Below, in pieces: positions 43,467 to 52,434 of a stretch of 64,000 bases of DNA (position 1 is the stretch's first letter; each line of letters opens with the position of its first letter). The notes below the pieces were generated by a model. That model worked only from the letters and a program-made list of their open reading frames with translations. It searched no databases and was not told where the DNA came from. Made by a program: the position numbers and the translations under genes. The DNA lies in the NCBI GenBank assembly GCA_900543035.1, contig UQPV01000004.1, positions 1 through 64,000 on the forward strand, in the 5' to 3' direction. Source of the stretch: an uncultured Solobacterium sp. (lineage in GTDB: Bacteria > Bacillota_I > Bacilli_A > Erysipelotrichales > Erysipelotrichaceae).

Positions 43467-45536
43467 ATGGGAATGAAACAGCAGATCTATGATGCGCTGG
43501 TGCGCAGCAACGAAGGCGTGCGCGATGAATATGAACGCTATGTCATGGCGCATCTGGATGAGCATCAGCAAAACCGCCTGCAGCACTGGAAGCTGCTGGC
43601 CGCGCTGAACTGGCATTATCGTGTCCGCAGTCAGGACCGCCCGCTGCTGGGCACACCGCCATCCGGGGAAAAGAAGAAGGCCGCCCCTTCTGCGCCTGCG
43701 CGCTCTGCCGCGCTGAGCTATCCGGAGAGCGAATCGCTGATCCGCAGCGATCCCGCAGAGCTGGCGCATCTTCTGGGCCGTTATGACATCGTCTCTTTCG
43801 ATCTGTTCGACACGCTGATCTTTCGGGCATGCGCAGCGCCGCAGGATGTGTTCTGGCTGGTGGGCAATGCGCTGTATCTGTCCAATTTCAAGGAGATCCG
43901 CCGCAATATAGAAAGAGAGTGCCGGCAGAGACATGAGGATCATGAAGTGTTTCTCGAAGAGATCTATGAGGTGGTGGAGCAGCGCTATGGCGTCGATAAA
44001 GAGACCGGCATGCGCAAGGAGCTGGAATTGGAGCGCGCCGTCTGTTTCGCCAACCCGTATATGCAGGAGATCGTCCGGCTGCTGCAGGCGCAGGGAAAGC
44101 GGATCATCGTCACCAGCAACATGTATCTGCGCGCCGCACAGCTGCGCGAGCTGCTTTCCGCATGCGGCTATGACCTGGATGAGATCTATGTCTCGTGCGA
44201 GCAAGGCTGCAGCAAGCTGCATGGCGCGCTGCAGAAAAAGCTGTCCGGACAGTTTGCCGGTCATTCCGTGATCCACATCGGGGACAATTACCGCATGGAT
44301 GTGGAAGGCAGCCGCATGGCCGGCTGGAAGGCGGTCCACTATCCCAATGTCAGCGAGCTGGGCAAGCCTTACCGCGGCACGCGGATGAGCGTGATCAGCG
44401 GCAGCATATGGCAGGGGCTGGTCAATGCGAAGCTGCACAGCGGAGAGAGCCTCGACCCGTATTATGAGTATGGATACGCGTATGCCGGCTATCTGGTCGT
44501 CGGCTTCTGCAAGTGGCTCAATGAGAGCGCAAAGCGCCGGGGCATCGACCGATTCTTATTTGCGGCGCGGGACATGGATGTCGTCTACAAGGTGTATCAG
44601 CGCTTCTTCGCTCAGGTGGATGCGGTCTATGTCAAGGCTTCCCGCACCTCGAGCATCCATCTCTCCTTTGAGCGCCACATCGATCATTTCTTCGACTGGC
44701 ATATCCGCCGCCGCATCAGCAGCGCGCTGACGCTGGGAGAGGTGCTGCATGAGCTTGAGCTGGATTTCCTCATCCCGGACCTGCAGGAAATTGGCCTGCA
44801 TGAGGATGAGCTGCTCTGTGCCGACAATGCGCCGCAGATGAAGGAGCTGCTGTATGCGCATAGGGAGAAGATCCTGGACAGCTATGCGCAGGAGCGCTGT
44901 GCGGCCCAGAAGTATTACCGCGCGCAGATCGCAGAGGCAAAGCATGTCTGCTTTGTCGATCTGGGCTGGAAGGGATCCACGTTCAGCAGCCTGGAATATT
45001 TCCTGAAAGAGACATGTCAGATGGATGTGCAGATCAGCAGCGCGCTGCTGGGAACGGAAGGACATGCGTTCGTGGATGAGAAGATCGACTGCGGAAAGAT
45101 CGACTCGTATATCTTCTCCAGTCAGGCCAATGCGGACATCATGCGCATCCATAACCGCAACGGCAATATCTGGCGGCGCATCTATGAGATCATCTTCACT
45201 GCCAATGAGCGTTCGCTGCTGCGCTTCTGCTTGGATGAACAGGGCGAGCCGGATTTTGTCTGGCTGCGCGATGAGGTCCGCGATCCGCATATCATCGATG
45301 CGATGCAGCAGGGGATCCTGGATTTCGCACATGATTACACGCAGATCGAGCGCCGCCTGGGCGTGGATCTGGTGATCGCGGCGCGCGATGCTTACCGGCC
45401 GCTGTTTCGCATCCTGCATGAAACAGACTACAACCTGCGGCTGTTTCAGGAATTTGAGGTGTGCTTCATCGCCGGCAATGTGTCCAGGCAGCGCGCGGAG
45501 ATGTTCAAGGATGTCGTCATGAAGGGAGGAAAATGA
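43467..45536 (+). CDS. HAD-domain protein with C-terminal SRDG domain (second copy)
   Basis: 689 residues, same architecture as its upstream neighbour but clearly diverged. HAD motif I VSFDLFDTLI (near residue 111), motif II VTSNMYLRAAQL, motif IV HIGDNYRMDVEGS. C-terminal domain: FLFAARDMD (near 364), VYVKASRTSSIH, CFVDLGWKGS (near 497). A ~95-residue N-terminal helical extension precedes the HAD part. ATG 43467 chosen because AAGGAGGT lies 8 bases before it. Two bases from the next gene start. Confidence 0.8.
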   Translation: MGMKQQIYDALVRSNEGVRDEYERYVMAHLDEHQQNRLQHWKLLAALNWHYRVRSQDRPLLGTPPSGEKKKAAPSAPARSAALSYPESESLIRSDPAELAHLLGRYDIVSFDLFDTLIFRACAAPQDVFWLVGNALYLSNFKEIRRNIERECRQRHEDHEVFLEEIYEVVEQRYGVDKETGMRKELELERAVCFANPYMQEIVRLLQAQGKRIIVTSNMYLRAAQLRELLSACGYDLDEIYVSCEQGCSKLHGALQKKLSGQFAGHSVIHIGDNYRMDVEGSRMAGWKAVHYPNVSELGKPYRGTRMSVISGSIWQGLVNAKLHSGESLDPYYEYGYAYAGYLVVGFCKWLNESAKRRGIDRFLFAARDMDVVYKVYQRFFAQVDAVYVKASRTSSIHLSFERHIDHFFDWHIRRRISSALTLGEVLHELELDFLIPDLQEIGLHEDELLCADNAPQMKELLYAHREKILDSYAQERCAAQKYYRAQIAEAKHVCFVDLGWKGSTFSSLEYFLKETCQMDVQISSALLGTEGHAFVDEKIDCGKIDSYIFSSQANADIMRIHNRNGNIWRRIYEIIFTANERSLLRFCLDEQGEPDFVWLRDEVRDPHIIDAMQQGILDFAHDYTQIERRLGVDLVIAARDAYRPLFRILHETDYNLRLFQEFEVCFIAGNVSRQRAEMFKDVVMKGGK

Positions 45537-45537
45537 G

Positions 45538-47313
45538 ATGGATGTGGAAAGCTATACGCATTATCAGGAATGCATGAAGCAGCCCATCCGCCCCGGCCTG
45601 GTGCTGCTTGAGTCGCACAACGGCCTGGATCTGGGCGGCAATCTGTTTGCGATGGCCAGGTGCATCAGCGCCAGCGAGAAGCTGTCTTCGCTGCGCCTGC
45701 AGATCGTGTGTCTGGCAGACAATGAGGAATGGATGCGGCAGCGCTGCAGCCAGTATGGGGTGAAGGCAGAGCGCTTCGTCATACGGGAAACGCCGGCATA
45801 TTTCGAGGCGCTTGCCCGCGCGCAGTATCTTCTCAGCGATGTCGCGTTTCACCCGCTGTTTCGCAAACGGCCCGATCAGCGCTGCTTCGGGACGTGGCAT
45901 GGCACGCCGCTGAAGACGCTGGGCTTTGACTTCATGGAAGACGCGTATGTCGCAGCCAACCAGAAGCGCGGCTTCTTGCTCAGCGATGTGCTCGTCATGC
46001 CCAACGCTTACACCTGGGAGAAGATCCGCGCCGCGTATCAGCTGGATCAGCTCTTTCAAGGGCAGGTGCTGTTTGGCGGATATCCGCGCAACGCGGTGTT
46101 CTTTCAGGCGGAGCGGCGAGAGGAGATGCGCCGGCAGCTGGATGATCGCGGACGCCGCATCATCGCCTATATGCCGACGTGGAGAGGAAAGGTCATCGAT
46201 GTGCGCGCCGAGGAGCAGACGCGGCAGCTGCAGGAGATGCTTCGCGAGATCGATGAAGGACTGGATGAAGATACGCTGTTTCTGTGCAAGCTGCACCGCC
46301 TCAACAGCAAAGACATCGATTTCAGCGCCTTCCGCCATGTGCGCCCCTTTCCTGATGAGTGGGAGACGTATGATGTGCTCTGCGCCGCGGATGTGCTGGT
46401 GAGCGATTACTCCAGCGTGATCATCGACTTTTTATGCACCGGAAGACGCATCGTGCTGTTTTGTTATGATCATGATGAGTATGTGGGAAAGCGCGGCTGT
46501 TACATCGATCCTGCGCAGCTGCAGCTGCCCATGGCCCAGACGGTCAGTGCGCTCAATGCGCTGCTTCAGCGCGATCTGCCCTGTCCTGATCCGCAGTTGC
46601 GGGAGCGCTTCGTGCATGAGGATGGCGCGGATGCCTGCGAAGCGATCTGTCATGCGCTCTTTCTGGGGGAGGAGCGCTGTGTGCGAGCAGACCATACGCT
46701 GCCCTCGCGCCGCCGTGCGCTGCTCTTCTGCGGGGAACTGAGCAAGGGGAAGATGAGCGATTCGCTGTTCTTCTACCTGGATACGCTGGAGGAAGAGGTG
46801 CACATCACCTTCATGAACCATCTGTTCAAGGAGAAATGGGAGCGGCTGCAGCAGTTCCCCGGCCTGGATCTGATGCCGATGTACATGTATCAGAAGCGCT
46901 ATGCGCATGTGAGCAAGGCAGAGGAAGGGCTGCTTGCGCGCATCAGGGAGACGCTGCGTCGGAAGGAAAAGGTGAGCAAGGCGGATCTGCGCCTGCTCGA
47001 ACGTCAGGGAGAGCGGGAATACAGCCGTTATCTGTATCAGGGAGAATTCGCGCTCTTTGTGCGTTATGGCGGGCTGGACATCGAATCGCTGAAGTGGCTG
47101 ACGGTCTTCCCGGGAGAGCGGCGCCTCGTGCTGCATGATGTCATGGTGCAGAAGGCAAAGAACAACGCGGAATTCGCCTTTTACCTGAAACGGGCGGCAG
47201 AGGCCGCGGACCTGCTGATCTATGCGGATCATTCCGTGCTGGCGATGGCAGAGGGCGCATATGAAAAGCTGCCGTGCAGGCAGCTGGTGATGGATCTGTA
47301 TGCGGGATTGTAA
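45538..47313 (+). CDS. CDP-glycerol:polymer glycerophosphotransferase (TagF/TagB type)
   Basis: 591 residues. Hallmarks: CFGTWHGTPLKTLGFD (catalytic His), AYMPTWRGKVIDV and DVLVSDYSSVIIDFL. Family members move glycerol-phosphate (or other polyol-phosphate) from CDP-linked donors to the growing chain at the inner membrane face. The C-terminal 180 residues (from ALLFCGELSKGKMSD) form a second glycosyltransferase-like region. Indicates that the exported polymer contains polyol-phosphate. No CDP-glycerol synthesis gene is in the window. RBS GGAGGAAAATGAG. Confidence 0.88.
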   Translation: MDVESYTHYQECMKQPIRPGLVLLESHNGLDLGGNLFAMARCISASEKLSSLRLQIVCLADNEEWMRQRCSQYGVKAERFVIRETPAYFEALARAQYLLSDVAFHPLFRKRPDQRCFGTWHGTPLKTLGFDFMEDAYVAANQKRGFLLSDVLVMPNAYTWEKIRAAYQLDQLFQGQVLFGGYPRNAVFFQAERREEMRRQLDDRGRRIIAYMPTWRGKVIDVRAEEQTRQLQEMLREIDEGLDEDTLFLCKLHRLNSKDIDFSAFRHVRPFPDEWETYDVLCAADVLVSDYSSVIIDFLCTGRRIVLFCYDHDEYVGKRGCYIDPAQLQLPMAQTVSALNALLQRDLPCPDPQLRERFVHEDGADACEAICHALFLGEERCVRADHTLPSRRRALLFCGELSKGKMSDSLFFYLDTLEEEVHITFMNHLFKEKWERLQQFPGLDLMPMYMYQKRYAHVSKAEEGLLARIRETLRRKEKVSKADLRLLERQGEREYSRYLYQGEFALFVRYGGLDIESLKWLTVFPGERRLVLHDVMVQKAKNNAEFAFYLKRAAEAADLLIYADHSVLAMAEGAYEKLPCRQLVMDLYAGL

Positions 47314-47371
47314 GCTTTCCAGCACACAGGATTTATGATATAGTGTGAGCGATGAAGAGGAGTGATGGAAG

Positions 47372-48157
47372 ATGGATCAGTTGAAGGTCGGATGGATCGG
47401 ATTCGGCAACATGGCCAAGGCGATGGCACAGGGGCTGATCGGCAGCGGCCGCATCGCGCCGGATGCGCTGTATGCCTGCGCCAGAGATCAGAAGAAGCTG
47501 CAGGACAACACAGCAACGCTCGGCATGCATGCGTGTCCGGATGCGCGCACGCTCGTTGAAGCGGTCGATCTGGTGATCGTGGCGGTCAAGCCGTATCAGG
47601 TGCATGATGTGCTCATGCCGCTGCGCGATGCGCTCAGCGATAAGATCGTGCTGTCGGTGGCGGCCGGCATGCCGTTTGCCGCTTATGAAGAGCTGCTCGC
47701 GCCGGGCAGCGCGCATATTTCCACGATGCCCAATACGCCGATCGCGGCGCAGGCAGGCGTCATGGTCTGTGAGGAGCGTCATTCGCTGAGCGATGAACAG
47801 CTTGACGCGGTAAGGGCATTGTTTGCGGGCTGCGCCCTGCTTGTCTTCGTCAGCAGCGAGCAGCTGGCGATCGCGGGAACGATCAGCGGCTGCGGCCCGG
47901 CATTTGCCTGCATGATGGTGGAAGCGCTGGCGGACGCCGGCGTGAAGCATGGATTGCAGCGGAGCCAGGCTTATCAGCTTGCGGCCGGCATGTTAAAGGG
48001 AACAGGCGCCCTGCTGCTGCAGACGGGCGAACATCCCGCCGTGCTGAAGGATGCTGTCTGTTCGCCGAAAGGCACCACGATCAAAGGCGTGGAAGCCCTG
48101 GAGGAAAACGGCATGCGGCATGCGCTGATGGCGGCAGTCGACGCAGCGCAGTCATAA
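47372..48157 (+). CDS. proC: pyrroline-5-carboxylate reductase
   Basis: 261 residues. Last step of proline synthesis. N-terminal GWIGFGNMAKAMAQGLI NAD(P)-binding motif, VAVKPYQVHDVL, STMPNTPIAAQAG, SGCGPAFACMMVEALADAG, and C-terminal CSPKGTTIKGVEALE, all diagnostic of ProC. Single gene, extended -10 TGA-TATAGT about 35 bases upstream, terminator at 48176. proA and proB are not in the window. Confidence 0.94.
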   Translation: MDQLKVGWIGFGNMAKAMAQGLIGSGRIAPDALYACARDQKKLQDNTATLGMHACPDARTLVEAVDLVIVAVKPYQVHDVLMPLRDALSDKIVLSVAAGMPFAAYEELLAPGSAHISTMPNTPIAAQAGVMVCEERHSLSDEQLDAVRALFAGCALLVFVSSEQLAIAGTISGCGPAFACMMVEALADAGVKHGLQRSQAYQLAAGMLKGTGALLLQTGEHPAVLKDAVCSPKGTTIKGVEALEENGMRHALMAAVDAAQS

Positions 48158-48175
48158 ACAGCGTATAAAGACAAC

Positions 48176-48215
48176 AAAAGACAGTGCCATATCGATCAGA
48201 AGAGCACTGTCTTTT
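48176..48215. terminator. bidirectional terminator
   Basis: AAAAGACAGTGC/GCACTGTCTTTT, 12-bp perfect stem with A and T flanks, between convergent proC and the BlaI/MecI-type gene. Confidence 0.85.
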
Positions 48216-48280
48216 ATACATTCTGTCTGATTCAGAATGCAGTACGGTATTTCTCATCTATCCCTGTTCCGTAATTTGTG

Positions 48281-48631
48281 TTACTTGTTGCTCAGAAGCT
48301 TCCTGAGCTCTTCCAGCCGCTGCGGATCATCGCATTTTTCAATGTAGGAAACCGCAATCGCATAAGCAGTTTTCTCATCCAGAAAGGCGCTGAGATATTC
48401 CGCCTGTGTGATGAGGGGCTGATATTCCCTGGTGATGGAATTCCTGGTGAATCCGACACCGGCGACTTCAATGTAGCCTCTTTCATTGAGCTTGCGCAGA
48501 TTCGGCTGAATCGTGTTGATGCTGATCTCCGGGGCGAGAGAGTGGATGTCGTTGGATGACAGCGGTTTCTCGCTTCTCCAGAAGATTTCCATGATGTCCG
48601 TTTCACGTTTTGTCAGTCTTGTCACTTTCAT
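48281..48631 (-). CDS. BlaI/MecI/CopY-family repressor
   Basis: 116 residues. Winged helix typical of the penicillinase repressor family: LTKRETDIMEIFWRSEKPLSSNDIH, then NTIQPNLRKLNERGYIEVAG. In relatives, DNA binding is relieved by a membrane sensor protease (BlaR1) or by copper. No BlaR1 or beta-lactamase gene is adjacent, so its target is unknown. Start ATG 48631 follows GAGGAGGGACC on the minus strand. Confidence 0.82.
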   Translation of the reverse strand: MKVTRLTKRETDIMEIFWRSEKPLSSNDIHSLAPEISINTIQPNLRKLNERGYIEVAGVGFTRNSITREYQPLITQAEYLSAFLDEKTAYAIAVSYIEKCDDPQRLEELRKLLSNK

Positions 48632-48882
48632 GAAGGTCCCTCCTCGCAACTGATTATATATAAAAACTAAAGAAAACAAAAGCATTAAAGAGCCCATAAT
48701 AAAAAGTATTTTTAAACTTTTATTATTTATTTAAAGCACGATTTTATTATTGTATTACAGCAGTATAAAAAATAACGATATACTTAATTCGTATATTTTT
48801 CTTTCTTAGTGGAATCTCATCTAAAAATTGGCATTCTCTTTCCTTGGCTTTTTATAATCAAAAAAGAGGGAGAGGTGATGTT
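48632..48882. other. AT-rich divergent control region
   Basis: 251 bases between two divergent regulator genes, far richer in A+T than anything nearby (long A/T runs at 48655-48800). Contains inverted repeat ATATAC-N7-GTATAT at 48778-48796 and TATAAT-like boxes on both strands. No open frame. Likely carries promoters and operators for both genes. Confidence 0.5.
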
Positions 48883-49230
48883 GTGGAATATGGTGAAGGA
48901 TTTCGGCGGATGATGTTTGCGCGAAGAAAACGCAAAGGCATGACACAGACAGAGCTGGGCGCCGAAGTAGGCATTTCCCAGCATGGCATTTCTGATTATG
49001 AATGTGGAAAGACATCCATTCCGATCGATGATGCGGCGGCCATCGCCGCAGTGCTCGAGTTTTCCCTGGATGAGGCCACGAAGCTGACCAAGCGGGAAGG
49101 CGCGCTCTATCCCAGCGCAGATGAGTGGGAGCTGATCGATCTGTTCCGCGAGATCCCAGAAAAGAACCGCCGGGAAGTGATCGAGATCGTCAGACTGACG
49201 AAAAAGATGGTAAACGGCAAGAAGATCTGA
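48883..49230 (+). CDS. XRE-family helix-turn-helix protein
   Basis: 115 residues. Cro/C1-type HTH: KGMTQTELGAEVGISQHGISDYECGKTSIPID, followed by a C-terminal helical segment (EKNRREVIEIVRLTKKMVNG). Start GTG 48883 after GGGAGAGGTGAT; no ATG suits. Phage- or plasmid-type regulators look like this, but no mobile genes adjoin it. Confidence 0.82.
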   Translation: MEYGEGFRRMMFARRKRKGMTQTELGAEVGISQHGISDYECGKTSIPIDDAAAIAAVLEFSLDEATKLTKREGALYPSADEWELIDLFREIPEKNRREVIEIVRLTKKMVNGKKI

Positions 49231-49240
49231 TCGTCCGGAT

Positions 49241-49269
49241 TTGTTTTTTCTTCGCAGGATGTGTATAAT
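49241..49269 (+). promoter_or_regulatory. promoter of the TetR-type gene
   Basis: TTGTTT, 17-base spacer, TATAAT, 26 bases before ATG 49296. Confidence 0.7.
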
Positions 49270-49295
49270 ATAGAACACATGACGGAGGGGAAAGC

Positions 49296-49847
49296 ATGCC
49301 GAAGAAGACATATCAGTGTTCCATCGAGACGAGAAATCTCATCCTGCGGAAAGTGCATGATGAGGCGGCACAGAACAACGAGATGCCTTCCATCAAGGAG
49401 ATCTGCGCGCTCTGCGGCCTGTCCAGAGGAACATTTTATCTGTATTTCCCGTCGATGGACGCTGCGCTCTCCACGCTGGCGCAGGAACATGGGGAAATGC
49501 TCCGTCATCAGGTTCACGCCTATCAACAGGATCTGTTGAAGCAGCGGCTGCTGCCGCGGGCCATCGCGATCTTTCAATGGCTGAAGGATGATCTGGATTT
49601 TTACCGCTTCATGATCCTGAAACAGAAAGATGCAGAGCTCTGTCAGACATTGAGCGACTGCGCGGAGCGTCTCTTCGTTCAGGAGGAAGAAGAGATCTGC
49701 CGGCATTTTTTGCTCGGCGGCCTGCTCGGCGTCATCTTATCCTGGCTGGCACAGGATCGGCCCATCGGTCCATATGTGATCTCCGTCCAGCTGGAAGAAC
49801 TGTATCAGCACTTACAGATAGAAAAAATGCAAAAAAGTGTTGCGTAA
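49296..49847 (+). CDS. TetR-family regulator
   Basis: 183 residues. N-terminal HTH with IKEICALCGLSRGTFYLYF, then a helical domain ending LLGGLLGVILSWLAQDRPIGP. Start ATG 49296 after GACGGAGGGGAAAGC. Has its own promoter. No obvious regulated partner: it is followed by the tRNA genes, whose promoter begins within its last codons. Confidence 0.83.
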   Translation: MPKKTYQCSIETRNLILRKVHDEAAQNNEMPSIKEICALCGLSRGTFYLYFPSMDAALSTLAQEHGEMLRHQVHAYQQDLLKQRLLPRAIAIFQWLKDDLDFYRFMILKQKDAELCQTLSDCAERLFVQEEEEICRHFLLGGLLGVILSWLAQDRPIGPYVISVQLEELYQHLQIEKMQKSVA

Positions 49848-49868
49848 TGAGGTCCGCTTGTATATAAT
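49840..49868 (+). promoter_or_regulatory. promoter of the tRNA-Thr pair
   Basis: TTGCGT, 17-base spacer, TATAAT; overlaps the last codons of the TetR gene and lies 19 bases before the first tRNA. Confidence 0.7.
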
Positions 49869-49886
49869 AGGTATTGCTCAGGCAAC

Positions 49887-49960
49887 GCCGGTATAGTATA
49901 GTGGTAATACAAAGCAATGGTAATGCTTAGCGCTCAGTTCAATTCTGGGTACCGGCACCA
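49887..49960 (+). tRNA. tRNA-Thr (anticodon GGT)
   Basis: Folds as a cloverleaf: acceptor GCCGGTA/TACCGGC, D arm GTAT-AGTGGTA-ATAC with a short loop, anticodon stem AAGCA/TGCTT with loop ATGGTAA, T arm CTCAG-TTCAATT-CTGGG, discriminator A and encoded CCA. Reads ACC and ACU. Confidence 0.9.
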
Positions 49961-49967
49961 TTTCTCT

Positions 49968-50043
49968 GCCGACTTAGCACAGCTGGTAGTGCAACGCACT
50001 CGTAACGCGTAGGTCGGGGGTTCGAGTCCCTTAGTCGGCACCA
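49968..50043 (+). tRNA. tRNA-Thr (anticodon CGT)
   Basis: Acceptor GCCGACT/AGTCGGC, D arm GCAC-AGCTGGTA-GTGC, anticodon loop CTCGTAA on stem ACGCA/CGCGT (last pair A-C mismatched), T arm GGGGG-TTCGAGT-CCCTT with two G-U pairs, CCA encoded. Reads ACG. Confidence 0.92.
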
Positions 50044-50056
50044 TATAGATCAAAAA

Positions 50057-50080
50057 AGCCTTTCAACGAAGGCTTTTTTT
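50057..50080 (+). terminator. intrinsic terminator of the tRNA pair
   Basis: AAGCCTT/AAGGCTT hairpin with a seven-T tract. From here to 50280 no gene is convincing; short open frames have poor starts. Confidence 0.9.
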
Positions 50081-50280
50081 CATGTTGAGCGATCTATGCA
50101 CACATTATAGATTTGATCTGGCTTTTCCCTCATCCTGCGCAGGCGGACTTCCTCATGATCGCGTTTGCGTGAGGAGTCGTCGATCGTTCATCATCAGCGC
50201 TGTACAGACATCGTGCCGTGCTCTGGACCATCAGGCATCGCGCATCCCTTCTTGCGGGAAAAGGCGCATGGATACAAAAG

Positions 50281-50321
50281 CAGGGATGATCCTGACGGTT
50301 GCTTCGTCAGGGTCATCCCTG
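50281..50321 (-). terminator. terminator of the flavin reductase-rubredoxin gene
   Basis: CAGGGATGATCCTGAC/GTCAGGGTCATCCCTG, 16-bp stem with one G-U pair; on the minus strand it is followed by CTTTTG, just past the stop at 50329. Confidence 0.75.
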
Positions 50322-50328
50322 TATGGAT

Positions 50329-50967
50329 CTATGTGATGATCTTTTCGAACATGTCGGCGCCGACGCCGCAGATCGGACATTTGAAGCCTTCGGGCAGCGG
50401 ATCTCCTTCATAGATGTAGCCGCAGATCATGCATTTCCAGCGGATGGAAGATCCTGCGTCCGCTTCTTCCTGCGGCTGGTAGGTCGGGGCGTTTTTCGGG
50501 CTCTTGCCTTTGATGACCTTATGATAATACGAATAAGTCATCGGGGTGCCTGGCCTGATTGCTTCCATCGCGGTGATCTCGCCGAGGAAGATGGTGTGGG
50601 TAGCGGTCTCCATCGTATCGATGAGCTTGCAGATGATGAAGCCGGAAGCATCCTGGATGATCGGAAGCCCATCCTGCATCTCGAAGCGGATATCCTTGAA
50701 CTTGTCCGTATCGCGGGAGCTGTGAAAGCCGAAGGTGCCGATGAGGGCAGGATCGCTGTCTTCGGTGAGGATGGAGATCGAGAATCGTCCGCTCTTGCGG
50801 ATGCAGGCATTGGTGTAATTGTCGTGATTGACGCTGACGGCGATCGTTGCAGGTGACGAAGTGATCTGCATGACGCTGTTGGTCACACAGCCGACGGGGC
50901 GTCCGTCATCCACGGCCGCGGTGATGTAGACGCCGTATGAAAGATCATAAAGCACTTTGTTGTTCAT
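50329..50967 (-). CDS. flavin reductase domain fused to rubredoxin (high-molecular-weight rubredoxin)
   Basis: 212 residues. Residues 1-155 are an FMN-binding flavin-reductase-like domain (SYGVYITAAVDDGRPVGCVTNSV, SPATIAVSVNHDNYT). The last 40 residues are a rubredoxin: CMICGYIYEGDPLPEGFKC followed by PICG, with all four iron-ligand Cys. In Moorella the same fusion (Hrb) passes electrons from NADH oxidoreductase to a flavodiiron oxygen/NO reductase, so an oxygen-defence role is likely. Start ATG 50967 after GGAAAGGAG. No flavodiiron gene adjoins. Confidence 0.88.
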   Translation of the reverse strand: MNNKVLYDLSYGVYITAAVDDGRPVGCVTNSVMQITSSPATIAVSVNHDNYTNACIRKSGRFSISILTEDSDPALIGTFGFHSSRDTDKFKDIRFEMQDGLPIIQDASGFIICKLIDTMETATHTIFLGEITAMEAIRPGTPMTYSYYHKVIKGKSPKNAPTYQPQEEADAGSSIRWKCMICGYIYEGDPLPEGFKCPICGVGADMFEKIIT

Positions 50968-51042
50968 GTGACTGCTCCTTTCCTGTCTGTTTATAGTATG
51001 CCCGTTTTTCGGACGCATGTCGAGCAGCCGGGAAAGATCGTG

Positions 51043-52434
51043 TCAGGCACTGGCAGGATGGGCATCCTCCTGCATCTTGCGCATGACTTTTTTAAACTCA
51101 AAGGCGAACAGCGTAGCGGTCGTGATGACGGCGATGGTGTCTGCGATCGGCTCGGCGAGGAATACCGCGAACACATCATCTTGCATGAACTGCGGAAGGA
51201 TGAAGATCAGCGGGATGAGGACGATGATCTTGCGGAAGACAGCGAGGAAGGCGCTGATCTTGGAATTGCCGAAAGCGATGAATGTCTGCTGGCAGGAAAC
51301 CTGGATGCCCATCAGGAGGACGGCGGCCATGTAGATGCGCAGCGCCCAGACGGTGATCTCGCTCAGCTGCGGCTCATTGGTAAAGATGGCGACGAACGAT
51401 GATGGGCACAGTTCCACGGCGGCCCACAGCAAGGATGAGTAGGTGAAGCAGGCGATGGTCTGCAGGCGGAATGCCTTTTTGACGCGCTGTGCCTGCATGG
51501 CGCCGTAGTTGTAGCTGATGATCGGCTGGCCGCCCTGGGTCAGGCCCTGCAGCGGCAGCATCGCGAACTGCATCACGCTGGAAAGGATGGTCATGGCGCC
51601 GACGGCCAGATCGCCGCCGTAACGCAGCAATGAGGAGTTGAAGCAGAGCACGAGCACGCTTTCGGTCGCCTGCATGGCAAAAGGCGCGACGCCCAGTGCG
51701 ATGCAGGGGGCGAGGACCTTCATGTCTATGCGCAGGTTTTCCTTCTTCAGGCGCAGGATGCTCTTGCCTTTGCTCAGGAACCAGACGGCCCACAGGGCGC
51801 TGAGCGCCTGAGAGATGATGGTGGCCCAGGCAGCCCCGGCCACGCCCATGTTGAAGACGAAGATGAAGATCGGGTCGAGGATGATGTTGGTGACTGCGCC
51901 GATGCATACCGTCATCATGCTGATCGTGGAGAAGCCTTGCGCGGAGATGAAGGAGTTCATGCCCAGCGTCAGCTGCACGAAGATGGTGCCGATCGCGTAG
52001 ATGGTGATGTATTCCTTGGCATAGCCGATGGTGTTCTCGCTGGCGCCGAACAGATAGAGCAGGGGGTCTTGGAAGATCAGCACGACGGCGGTCAGGATGA
52101 TCGAAACGATGATCAGTGAGGAAAAGCAGTTTCCCATGATCTTCTCTGCGCCTTTGTTGTCTTTGCGTCCCATGCAGATGCTGGCGCGCGGCGCGCCGCC
52201 CATGCCCAGCAGATAGGCAAACGCCGAGATGATCATGATGAGCGGGAAGCAGACGCCTACGCCGGTCAGCGCGGCAGATCCGATCTCTGGGATATGGCCG
52301 ATATACATGCGGTCGACCATGTTATACAGTGCGTTGACCACCTGTGAGGTGATGGAAGGCAGAGCCAGGATCAGCAGCAGATGGCCGATCGGCTCTTTGC
52401 CTAAATCAACTTCTTTTGACATTTTCAGTTTCAT
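51043..52434 (-). CDS. MATE-family efflux transporter
   Basis: 463 residues, about twelve helices. EPIGHLLLILALPSITSQVVNAL, MVDRMYIGHIPEIGSAALTGVGVCFP and LQGLTQGGQPIISYNYGA are typical of the MepA/NorM-like MATE clade. The start ATG 52434 overlaps the end of the MarR gene by 29 bases (RBS AACGGAGGATACAT), giving a regulator-exporter operon like mepRA of Staphylococcus. Confidence 0.92.
   Translation of the reverse strand: MKLKMSKEVDLGKEPIGHLLLILALPSITSQVVNALYNMVDRMYIGHIPEIGSAALTGVGVCFPLIMIISAFAYLLGMGGAPRASICMGRKDNKGAEKIMGNCFSSLIIVSIILTAVVLIFQDPLLYLFGASENTIGYAKEYITIYAIGTIFVQLTLGMNSFISAQGFSTISMMTVCIGAVTNIILDPIFIFVFNMGVAGAAWATIISQALSALWAVWFLSKGKSILRLKKENLRIDMKVLAPCIALGVAPFAMQATESVLVLCFNSSLLRYGGDLAVGAMTILSSVMQFAMLPLQGLTQGGQPIISYNYGAMQAQRVKKAFRLQTIACFTYSSLLWAAVELCPSSFVAIFTNEPQLSEITVWALRIYMAAVLLMGIQVSCQQTFIAFGNSKISAFLAVFRKIIVLIPLIFILPQFMQDDVFAVFLAEPIADTIAVITTATLFAFEFKKVMRKMQEDAHPASA

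Noticed and set aside
49887..50043. tRNA pair as an integration site for a mobile element
   Set aside because: No integrase gene and no repeat of the tRNA 3' ends were noticed within the window.
50082..50336. Short plus-strand ORFs after the tRNA genes
   Set aside because: No ribosome sites, odd composition, and one overlaps the terminator hairpin of the opposite gene.
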